Origin: Frankiales bacterium
GTDB taxonomy: Bacteria > Actinomycetota > Actinomycetes > Mycobacteriales > SCTD01
Assembly (NCBI GenBank): GCA_025465465.1
Contig: JAODND010000089.1
Location: 177,867 to 241,866, forward strand
Direction of reading: 5' to 3'
DNA length: 64,000 bases
This document shows, in pieces, positions 28,701-35,274 of this stretch. Below the pieces are notes generated by a model. That model was not told the origin of the DNA. It saw only the letters and a program-made list of their open reading frames with translations, and ran no database searches. A program made the position numbers and the translations under genes. Numbering within the stretch: the stretch's first letter is position 1; every line of letters begins with the position of its first letter.

Positions 28701-28714
28701 AGCACGGCTCCTAG
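25703..28714 (+). CDS. Secreted penicillin-acylase-family amidohydrolase with LAXTG motif
   Basis: A 1003-residue Ntn hydrolase precursor. A signal peptide ends at about AHA (24). The alpha-chain part has the RDRFGVPHITG motif near 140; a spacer precedes the autoprocessing site, where Ser413 in HGMSNALLV would become the beta-chain nucleophile. Members cleave penicillins, acyl-homoserine lactones or other amides; the substrate here is unknown. LASTG lies at 952-956, followed by a hydrophobic helix and RQRR, then 27 extra residues unusual for a sorting signal. The last 135 bases overlap the convergent ROK gene. Confidence 0.88.
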   Translation: MRPLRPLAVLCVLAASLGAPPAHATELDSYTAHGEILNILPPGSNGNVDVAKLAALGVTNLPNVVSTPSDPKGALATATPTSPAHFADQLEMYDALSKVSPGTLSDGDLTKYYKDARLGVAPADVVSTESPRPGLTIVRDRFGVPHITGATDEDVAFGAGYANIEDRMFLTDVLRHTGAANMAEFVGPSPANIHMDAAQLRIAPYTPAQATAQIATVAKRYGHEGTVLLQRLDAMLAGMNAAQDALCPAKTLIPIPGSTGVGFGVNCPVEYAALQKAPTPYTRADIVYIASLVGGIFGKGGGGEAENARWYQQLKAKYGEATARKVYDDLREKNDPEAPTSSPLTQKYGGGGIDPDLPGVAEPDLNPSATAPGTGSDAGGSTTPIPAPPLDQPNVVDGPFGPIDLGLTQHGMSNALLVDAKHSADGHPTVVFGPQTGYYTPQLLVEQDLNGPHIKARGVSFAGTNLVVELGHGVDYAWSATSASNDIVDTVVERLCGPGGVNSTSYLVGSTCTPMEKYTHTETANPNVSSSATPPQTLNFLVLKTRHGVVQGRTTVGGKPVAIVTTRTTYNHEVDSVVGFSRLQDPTYVHDATSFQHAVSAIDYTFNWFYTDDRDISYFSSGLLPRRAAGYDWDLPHWGDPKYDDQGSLPFDAHVHVTNPATGYLVSWNNKAAPGFSAADNAWGYGAVYRSLALEDRVKARIAGNRKVTRPQLVEAMIDGGTVDVRAAYLLPMVLKVLGTPTDPVERSSVALLKAWLADGAHRVDRARTGTYPHQAAIDLFDAWWDPSGAGVTGTASLPKDVLRGTLGSLVDQLPKGLDDHPRQGIGSSWNGVAWYGYVSKDLRQVLGQQVAGRYSRTYCGKGVLTTCRMQLLASLRSAAGAAVAAEGVSSVDALTYDKRKDFIRSVTAGVVGVRGIDWQNRPTFQQAVKLTQHRPRSAAVSTPIASPAGQLASTGPGPLGLVAVSLLAAAVALRQRRPSALRPGPWLRGEALRLGQDEEHGS

Positions 28715-29857
28715 CGCTTCGGCGCGACGGCCGAGCTGGCTCGGCACCACCGAGGAGCTGCGCACCGCGGACGACAGGGCGTTGCGCGCCAGGCTCTCCC
28801 GCAGGCTGGCGAGCACCAGCTCGCCGGCCCCGCCCAGCTCGCCGCCCAGGACCACGCGGTCCGGGTTGAGGATGTTGAGGACGGCGGCAAGAGCCACCCC
28901 CAGCGTCTCTCCCGCGTCGGCCAGCACCCGGGTGCAGGCGAGGTCGCCGCCTCTGGCGGCCGCGATGAGGTCCCCGACGTTGTTGATCCCTGAACGGCTG
29001 TGGCCGACCTCTGCCACGAGGGCAGGCCCGCCGGCGCGCACCTCCAAGCAGCCACGTGAGCCGCACCGGCAGACGAGCCCGTCCTCGTCCACGGTGAAGT
29101 GCCCGAGCTCGCCGGCGGTCCCGGCGCTGCCGCGAAACAGCCGGCCACCCAGCACGAGACCCGCGCCGATCCCGGTGGAGGCCTTGACGTAGAAGAGCGT
29201 GTCGGAGCGCCGGCCGGCTCCCCAGCGGGCCTCGGCGAGGGCTCCGAGGTTTGCGTCGTTGTCGACCACGACCGGCACGCCCAGGCGCTGTGAGAGCGCC
29301 CGCGCCGGGTCCTCGCGCATCCAGTCGGGCGGGATCGTGATGCTCGCCGAGTGGCCTGACGTGTCCAGGGGCGCAGGCAGGCCCAGCCCGATCCCGACGA
29401 TGCCGGCGCGATCGACGCCGGCCGCTGCGACGACGTCGTCGACCAGCTTCTCCACGGCTTCGACGGCCGCCGTGGCGTGCCAGCTCTCGTGGAGCTCGAG
29501 CGCCTGCTCGGCCAGCACCTCGTGCCCGAGGTGCGCGAGGACGACCCGGGCGTGGCTGCGTCCCAGGTCGACGCCGATCGCGATGCCGGCCTGCTGGGTG
29601 AGCGCCAGCAGCGTGGGTGGTCGTCCGCGACCCGTGAAGGTGGTGGTCGACGGCCGCTCGTCGACCCAGCCGTCCTCGATGAGCCGCGTCACTGTCGCTG
29701 ACACCGTGGTGCGCGACAGCCCCATCGTGGTCCCGAGCTCGCCCCGCGTCATCGGGCCGCTCGCCCGCAGCAGCGCCGCGACCTGGCCGGCCGACCCGGA
29801 GCCGGGCAGTCGGGAGGGGCGCCGCGGACGGCTGGGTGATGTGCCGGGAGCGGTCAT
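28580..29857 (-). CDS. ROK family transcriptional regulator
   Basis: A 425-residue sugar-responsive repressor. A MarR-like winged helix at about 20-75 (GSAGQVAALLRASGPMTRGE, then LSRTTVSATVTRLIEDGWV) precedes an ATPase-like ROK domain with GVDLGRSHARVVLAHLG and the zinc motif CRCGSRGCLE. The ATG at 29857 has GGGGAGGG about ten bases upstream. It is divergent from a xylose-type ABC transporter, which it probably represses. The C-terminal tail (GPRAKGARS onward) is unusually long because it reads into the 3' end of the acylase gene. Confidence 0.88.
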   Translation of the reverse strand: MTAPGTSPSRPRRPSRLPGSGSAGQVAALLRASGPMTRGELGTTMGLSRTTVSATVTRLIEDGWVDERPSTTTFTGRGRPPTLLALTQQAGIAIGVDLGRSHARVVLAHLGHEVLAEQALELHESWHATAAVEAVEKLVDDVVAAAGVDRAGIVGIGLGLPAPLDTSGHSASITIPPDWMREDPARALSQRLGVPVVVDNDANLGALAEARWGAGRRSDTLFYVKASTGIGAGLVLGGRLFRGSAGTAGELGHFTVDEDGLVCRCGSRGCLEVRAGGPALVAEVGHSRSGINNVGDLIAAARGGDLACTRVLADAGETLGVALAAVLNILNPDRVVLGGELGGAGELVLASLRESLARNALSSAVRSSSVVPSQLGRRAEALGAVLLVLTEAERFTTQPGPRAKGARSPLTQGHRSGQQAHGHQP

Positions 29858-30024
29858 CGTGGCGCGACCCTCCCCGGCTCTCAGCGTTCTGTCAAATACT
29901 GGGCCGAAATCGCAACACTTGGTGACCATTTACGTGCCGGACTTGACGAATCAATGTGATGCGCGCCATTGTCCGGTCATCAGCTCGCAACCACGGCGGT
30001 GTGAGCTCGTCGAAGGGGACGACT

Positions 30025-31143
30025 GTGAGATCACGGGTTCGTATGTCCGGCGGTGCGCTCTTTGCGTTGACCGGTCTGTTGGCGCTCAGCGCCTGCTCCA
30101 GCAGCTCGTCGCCCGCGGCGAGCCCATCGAGCACTGCTAGCACCACGAGCAACAAGGTCCAGGTCGGCGTGATCCTGCCCGACACCACCTCGTCGGCGCG
30201 CTACACACAGTACGACGCGCCGCTGCTGAAGAAGGCGTTCGACGCCGCCGGCGTCAAGGCCGACATCCAGAACGCCCAGGGAGACAACGCCAAGTTCGTC
30301 TCGATCGCGCAGTCGATGATCGCGGAGGGCGTCAAGGTCCTGCTCATCGACCCGGCGGACCCGCAGACCGGCATCAGCGTGGAGAGCTCGGCGAAGAGCG
30401 CCGGGATCCAGGTCATCGACTACGACCGGGTCAACCTCGGTGGCTCCGCGGGCTACTACGTCTCGTTCGACAACGTCGCGGTCGGCAAGCTCCAGGGCCA
30501 GGGGCTGCTCAACTGCCTGGGGAGCAAGACCGGCGCCCAGGTGATCGAGCTCAACGGTGGCACCGACATCGACAACAACGCCGTGCTCTTCAAGCAGGGC
30601 GCCCACCAGGTGCTCGACCCGGCGGTCACGGCAGGGAAGATCAAGATCGCTCAGGAGGTCGACGTCAGCAAGTGGGACAACACCACCGCGGCGACGGACT
30701 TCCAGCAGCTGCTGACCAAGAACGGCGGGAAGGTCGACGGCGTGCTTGCGGCCAACGACGGCATCGGCGGTGCCGCGATCGGCATCCTCAAGTCCAAGAA
30801 GCTCAAGGTGCCCGTGACCGGGCAGGACGCGAGCATCCAGGGCCTGCAGTACATCCTCACCGGTGACCAGTGCATGACGGTGTTCAAGGACGTGAGCAAG
30901 GAGGCCGACGCCGCCTCCAAGCTGGCGATCGCGCTCGCCCAGGGCGACACCGCAGCTGCCGCGGCGCTCGCGACCGGCACGCTGCACGACCCGACGGCCA
31001 AGCGCGACATCCCGTCGCTCCTGCTCGTCCCCGAGGCCATCACCAAGGCCAACATCAAGGATGTCGTCACCGCAGGTGCAGTCACGGCGACCGATCTCTG
31101 CAAGGGTGTCCAGGCGGCCTGCACGGCCGCTGGCGTCAGCTAG
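30025..31143 (+). CDS. Sugar ABC transporter substrate-binding lipoprotein (XylF-like)
   Basis: A 372-residue lipoprotein. The signal peptide ends in the lipobox LSAC with Cys24, then a Ser/Ala/Thr linker. The type I periplasmic-binding fold follows (VQVGVILPDT, LLIDPADPQTG, AANDGIGGAAIG), most like the xylose/ribose-binding group. The GTG at 30025 has AAGGGGA five bases upstream. The ATPase and permease genes follow. The divergent ROK gene suggests regulation by the transported sugar. Confidence 0.9.
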   Translation: MRSRVRMSGGALFALTGLLALSACSSSSSPAASPSSTASTTSNKVQVGVILPDTTSSARYTQYDAPLLKKAFDAAGVKADIQNAQGDNAKFVSIAQSMIAEGVKVLLIDPADPQTGISVESSAKSAGIQVIDYDRVNLGGSAGYYVSFDNVAVGKLQGQGLLNCLGSKTGAQVIELNGGTDIDNNAVLFKQGAHQVLDPAVTAGKIKIAQEVDVSKWDNTTAATDFQQLLTKNGGKVDGVLAANDGIGGAAIGILKSKKLKVPVTGQDASIQGLQYILTGDQCMTVFKDVSKEADAASKLAIALAQGDTAAAAALATGTLHDPTAKRDIPSLLLVPEAITKANIKDVVTAGAVTATDLCKGVQAACTAAGVS

Positions 31144-31152
31144 CCAGGTGCT

Positions 31153-31194
31153 CGCGGGCCGGGGGTGTTGTCTTTGACGCACCCCCGGCTCGCG
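31153..31194 (+). terminator. Intercistronic hairpin after the binding-protein gene
   Basis: A 15-base stem (GCGGGCCGGGGGTG against CACCCCCGGCTCGC with one G-T wobble, plus an outer C-G pair) closes a 12-base loop. No T-run follows, so it is more likely an mRNA-stabilising or attenuating structure that keeps binding-protein levels above those of the ATPase and permease. Confidence 0.55.
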
Positions 31195-31214
31195 CCTGAG
31201 TGGAGGGAGTCCGC

Positions 31215-31991
31215 GTGACCGACCCGATCCTTCGCGTCGAAGGCATGAACAAGAGCTTCGGAGCCGTCCACGTCCTCCACGACGTCGACTTCGCCGTCTA
31301 TGCAGGCGAGGTCACAGCGCTGGTCGGCGACAACGGCGCCGGCAAGTCGACGCTGGTGAAGTGCATCGCCGGCATCAACAGCATCGACAGCGGTCAGATC
31401 TACTGGCAGGGCGAGCCCATCACGATCGCGTCGCCCTCCGTGGCGTCGTCGCTGGGCCTCGAGTTCGTCTACCAGGACCTTGCCCTCGCGGACAATCTCG
31501 ACATCACACAGAACATGTTCCTGGGCAGGGAGATCCGCCAGGGACCGTTCCTGCAGGACGCCGAGATGGAGACGAGGGCTCGCGAGACGCTGCGGTCGCT
31601 GGCGGTCCGCACGATCAACTCGGTCCGGCAACCGGTGGCTAGCCTCTCCGGCGGCCAGCGCCAGACGGTCGCCATCGCACGGGCCGTCCTCTGGAACGGC
31701 AAGGTCGTGTTCCTGGACGAGCCAACTGCCGCGTTGGGGGTGGCCCAGACCCGACAGGTCCTCAACCTCGTGCGTCGGCTGGCTGACAACGGGATCGGTG
31801 TCGTGCTCATCTCGCACAACATGAACGACGTCATGGAGGTCGCCGACCGCATCGACGCCCTGTACCTCGGGCGCCTGGCAGCGGAGGTCCTCAAGAAGGA
31901 GACCACGACGAGCCAGGTCGTGGAGCTCATCACCTCCGGCCGCAGCGGCTCGATCGGGCTGGCTGCAGCGACCGCCGCCCAGAGCGCGTAG
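31215..31991 (+). CDS. Sugar ABC transporter ATP-binding protein, single domain (XylG-like)
   Basis: A 258-residue ATPase with Walker A GDNGAGKST, the Q-loop VYQDLALAD, signature LSGGQRQ, Walker B VVFLDEPTAAL and the switch His in ISHNMNDV. Sugar importers of this class usually have two fused ATPase domains of about 500 residues; here there is one, so the transporter presumably uses a homodimer. The GTG at 31215 has GGAGGGAG five bases upstream. The permease gene follows after ten bases. Confidence 0.9.
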   Translation: MTDPILRVEGMNKSFGAVHVLHDVDFAVYAGEVTALVGDNGAGKSTLVKCIAGINSIDSGQIYWQGEPITIASPSVASSLGLEFVYQDLALADNLDITQNMFLGREIRQGPFLQDAEMETRARETLRSLAVRTINSVRQPVASLSGGQRQTVAIARAVLWNGKVVFLDEPTAALGVAQTRQVLNLVRRLADNGIGVVLISHNMNDVMEVADRIDALYLGRLAAEVLKKETTTSQVVELITSGRSGSIGLAAATAAQSA

Positions 31992-32001
31992 GAGAGGGCT
32001 C

Positions 32002-33429
32002 ATGACCAGCGACACCACGGCTGACGTCGCGCACGAGGAGAACGACGACCCGCGGGCGAGCTTCCGCGTCGACACGCTCCCTCGCGGGCTCAGGTCGGCG
32101 CTCGAGGACTATGTCGTACGCGTGCGCCGCGGAGACCCGGGTGGACTCCCCGCCGTACTCGGGCTGCTCGTCATCGGCGTTCTGTTCAGCGCGACCACCC
32201 CGCTGTTCCTCACCGCGGCCAACATCGGCAACCTCATGTCGCAGGCCTCGTTCATCGCGCTCATCGCGCTCGGCCTCGTCTTCGTCCTCATCCTCGGCGA
32301 CATCGACCTCTCGGCCGGAGCGACGGGCGGGGTCGCCGCCGGCTTCGCGGCGCAGGCCCTGAGATCAGGCGATTTGCACCACGCGGTCGGCAGCGGTGTC
32401 TACACCGCGCTCATCCTCGGCATGGCTCTGGCCGCCGCGCTCGCGATCTGGAAGCGGTTGTACGTCGCAGGGGCACTCATCCTCGCGGGCATCGTGCTCC
32501 TCGTGACCGGAGCGGACGAGACGCACGTCTGGTTGGCCTTCGCGCTTGCCGGCTCGATCGGCGTGGCGATCGGAGTGTTCAACGGCGTGCTCGTGACGAG
32601 CCTCGGGATCCCCTCCTTCATCGTCACGCTCGCGCTCTTCCTCACTTGGGAGGGCGTCACGCTCGACGCCGTGAACAGCCAGTCGATCGGGACGAGCAAC
32701 TACAAGCCGTGGTTCTCGATGACCCACGACAACATGTCGGCGGCGCAGGGCTGGATCTTCCTCGCCGTCGTCGTCGGTGGCTATGCGGTCAGCACCGTGC
32801 TGCGACAGCAGCGGCGAGCGCGCCAGGGCGTGTCGTTCGACCGTCCGGCTCTCACCGCGCTTCGGGTGGGTGTTCTGGCGGTTGCCGGCGTGCTGGTCGT
32901 CTGGTGGTTCAACCAGAACCGCAACCCCAACCCGGGCCCGGCCATCAAGGGCGTGCCGTGGGCGGCGAGCGTGCCCGTCGCCTTCATGGTGGTGTTCACC
33001 ATCGTGCTGGCGCGCACCTCGTGGGGCCGGCACCTCTACGCCATCGGCGGCAGCCGGGAAGCCGCCACCCGAGCGGGCATCGCGGTTGACAGGGTGCGCA
33101 TCGGCGCCTTCGTGCTCTGCTCCACCATGGCTGCTGTGGGAGGCCTGTTCCTCGCCGACTTCAGCGGTGGCGCACAGCCGGCACTCGGCCAGGGCAACAC
33201 CCTGCTGTACTCGGTGGCGGCGGCCGTCATCGGCGGCACCTCGCTGTTCGGAGGCCGCGGGAGGCCGCGCGACGCGATCCTCGGCGCCGTCGTGATCGCC
33301 ATGATCCCGAACGGCATCCAGCTGCACCCAGGCCTGCCGATCAGCGTGGTCCAGGAGATCACGGGGCTCGTCCTGCTCGTCGCCGCCTCCGTCGACGCGA
33401 TCAGCCGCCGGCGCTCCCGCAACGCCTGA
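32002..33429 (+). CDS. Sugar ABC transporter permease (XylH-like)
   Basis: A 475-residue inner-membrane permease with about ten or more hydrophobic segments and the BPD_transp_2 family motifs (FIALIALGLVFVLILGDIDLS; GGTSLFGGRGRPRDAILGA; AIGGSREAATRAGI). It has a 45-residue charged N-terminal tail. The ATG at 32002 has GGAGAGGG just upstream. With the binding protein and ATPase it forms a complete importer of the xylose/ribose group. The next gene is convergent, nine bases away. Confidence 0.92.
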   Translation: MTSDTTADVAHEENDDPRASFRVDTLPRGLRSALEDYVVRVRRGDPGGLPAVLGLLVIGVLFSATTPLFLTAANIGNLMSQASFIALIALGLVFVLILGDIDLSAGATGGVAAGFAAQALRSGDLHHAVGSGVYTALILGMALAAALAIWKRLYVAGALILAGIVLLVTGADETHVWLAFALAGSIGVAIGVFNGVLVTSLGIPSFIVTLALFLTWEGVTLDAVNSQSIGTSNYKPWFSMTHDNMSAAQGWIFLAVVVGGYAVSTVLRQQRRARQGVSFDRPALTALRVGVLAVAGVLVVWWFNQNRNPNPGPAIKGVPWAASVPVAFMVVFTIVLARTSWGRHLYAIGGSREAATRAGIAVDRVRIGAFVLCSTMAAVGGLFLADFSGGAQPALGQGNTLLYSVAAAVIGGTSLFGGRGRPRDAILGAVVIAMIPNGIQLHPGLPISVVQEITGLVLLVAASVDAISRRRSRNA

Positions 33430-33438
33430 CACGCGTCG

Positions 33439-34701
33439 TCAGCGGAAGCGGGCCGCCGTCCAGTGCGCGCCCGCGTCATCGGTCCGCCACACGTAGCGCG
33501 GGTCGGCGCCGACCCACCAGACCGTCTTCGCGTTGGAGTTGTCGAGGTAGCCGCCGGCCGCCATCCCCGGGGGGGCCTGCTCGGTCGCAGTGCGCTTCCA
33601 GGTAGTGCCCTGGTCGTTGCTCGCGACGATGACCCGTGACCGCTCGCGCGCGACGTCAGCGGCGACGAGCCAGCCACCGTCGGCCGGCGCGGCGACCTGG
33701 GTCGCACTGAGTCCCTTGGGCAGGTCGCGCGGGGGCCCGAAGCGCATCCCGTTGTCGTCGGACACCCGCACGTAGGACCCACCTGCGCGGTGGTTGCACA
33801 GCGCGACGACCTGCTGCCTTGTCGCCAGGGCGATCGACGTGAAGTAGCTGTCCAGGTCGCACGGGTTGTGCGCGCCCTTCTTCCAGGTCGTCCCGCCGTC
33901 GGTGGACAGTCGCACGTCGGAGACGTCGGGCTCGCCGCCGGCGCCCTGGTTGTCGTTGTTGTCATACGTCACGAGCACCAGCCGGGCGCCCTGGCGCCGG
34001 AGCACCGCGTTGTAGGTCGGAGCGGCGATGTCGAGGACCGTCCTCCACGTGTCGGAACCGACCGGCGACTGCTGGACGAGGTGACCCCCGCCCGGTCGGG
34101 CCAGGACCCGCACGACCGAGCCGGCCTTGGCCGCCTCCAGCGCCTCGACGCGGTGGCCGACCAGCTGCGGGGTCCACTCGCCATCCCTGAACACGACGTA
34201 CGACGGTCCGAAGGCATAACCGACCTCCCGGCCTTGGGCGTCCGTCGCGAACCGGATCTGCGAGACGCACAGGCCATCGGTGCAGCCGGAGCCGTCAGGC
34301 GGCGTCGACCTGACCAGCGGAGCGGGGGCGCGCTCCCAGGCGTGCGAGCCGGTGTCGGTCTGCAGCAGCACCGTGCAGGGCGCGGCGCCGCACGGCACCG
34401 TGCCCAGGCCGTAGCCACGGGTCGTCGACACGAAGGTGAGGTCGCTGATCTGGAAACCCGGAGGGATGTTCGCGACCAGCTGTGTCGGGACGGCCGGCCT
34501 GCCGACCGTCGGCCCGGGCTGGAGGACCAGGACCGCGCCACCCCAGATCGCCAGCACTCCGGCGGCCGCGCCGAGGTAGGCCAGCCGCTGACGGCGTACC
34601 CGACGACGCATCCCGGCGTGGACCATGGGCACCACGTCCGCGATCACCTCGGGGCCTGGTCGTTCCCGCAGCACCCGTCGTAGCTCGTTCTCTAGGTCCA
34701 T
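33439..34701 (-). CDS. Single-pass membrane protein with BNR/Asp-box repeats, anti-sigma candidate
   Basis: A 420-residue protein. The first 40 residues are cytoplasmic and charged (DLENELRRVLRERPGPEVIADVVP), followed by a membrane helix at about 40-60 and an extracellular beta-propeller with Asp-box repeats (STDGGTTWKK, SNDQGTTWKR, TDDAGAHWTA). The start overlaps the end of the sigma-factor gene by ten bases. A short cytoplasmic N-terminus, one helix and coupling to a sigma gene is the usual anti-sigma layout, but there is no zinc anti-sigma motif, so this role is inferred. Confidence 0.75.
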   Translation of the reverse strand: MDLENELRRVLRERPGPEVIADVVPMVHAGMRRRVRRQRLAYLGAAAGVLAIWGGAVLVLQPGPTVGRPAVPTQLVANIPPGFQISDLTFVSTTRGYGLGTVPCGAAPCTVLLQTDTGSHAWERAPAPLVRSTPPDGSGCTDGLCVSQIRFATDAQGREVGYAFGPSYVVFRDGEWTPQLVGHRVEALEAAKAGSVVRVLARPGGGHLVQQSPVGSDTWRTVLDIAAPTYNAVLRRQGARLVLVTYDNNDNQGAGGEPDVSDVRLSTDGGTTWKKGAHNPCDLDSYFTSIALATRQQVVALCNHRAGGSYVRVSDDNGMRFGPPRDLPKGLSATQVAAPADGGWLVAADVARERSRVIVASNDQGTTWKRTATEQAPPGMAAGGYLDNSNAKTVWWVGADPRYVWRTDDAGAHWTAARFR

Positions 34702-35180
34702 AGCTGTTCCCTCTCACCGATCACCGCGCGCAACGCGGCGATCCCCTTGCTGGCCTGGCTCTTCACCGTGCCCTGCGCGATCCCGAGGACGCGGGCGATC
34801 TCCACCTCGGAGAGGTCCTCGTAGTAGCGCAGGACGAGCACGGTCCGCTGCCGTCGGGGGAGCGTGGCCAGGACCTCCCACATCACGTCGTCGGCCGGGT
34901 GCTCGTCATAGACCCGCTCCGGTGGCGCATCGACCAGCCGCTCACGCCGAAGCCGCCGCCACTGGGAGATGTTGCGGTTGGCCATGACCCGCCGCACGTA
35001 CCCCTCCGGGTCGCCTTGCTGCTGCACGCGTGACCACGCCAATCCGGTGCGCTCCAGGGCGTCCTGGACCAGGTCGGCCGCACTGTGCGGGTCACCCGTC
35101 AGGACCATCCCGTAGCGGAGCAGGGCGGCGTGACGCGCGCGCACGAAGGCGTCGAACACCTCCGCTGTCGCGGCGTCCAA
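34692..35180 (-). CDS. SigE-family ECF RNA polymerase sigma factor
   Basis: A 162-residue sigma factor. Region 2 spans about 5-75 (FVRARHAALLRYGMVLTGDP, then DLVQDALERTGLAW and YVRRVMANRNISQWRR). Region 4 spans 105-155 (LPRRQRTVLVLRYYEDLSEV, then GTVKSQASKGIAALR). This is the SigE-family group that is expanded in actinobacteria. It is co-translated with the downstream membrane beta-propeller, which may hold it at the membrane until a signal arrives. Confidence 0.9.
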   Translation of the reverse strand: MDAATAEVFDAFVRARHAALLRYGMVLTGDPHSAADLVQDALERTGLAWSRVQQQGDPEGYVRRVMANRNISQWRRLRRERLVDAPPERVYDEHPADDVMWEVLATLPRRQRTVLVLRYYEDLSEVEIARVLGIAQGTVKSQASKGIAALRAVIGEREQLWT

Positions 35181-35236
35181 GGCTCCCCCTGCTGTGACTG
35201 ATGACCCAAGGACGTCTCAGCCGCCCGCGAGGTTGC

Positions 35237-35271
35237 CTGCGGGAGGATGTCCACCCCTGCGGGAGGATGTC
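35237..35271 (+). repeat. Duplicated ribosome-site segment
   Basis: CTGCGGGAGGATGTC occurs at 35237-35251 and again at 35257-35271, a 20-base tandem duplication. The second copy carries the GGAGGA used by the GTG at 35275; the first copy is an identical ribosome-site sequence 20 bases upstream. Confidence 0.6.
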
Positions 35272-35274
35272 ACT

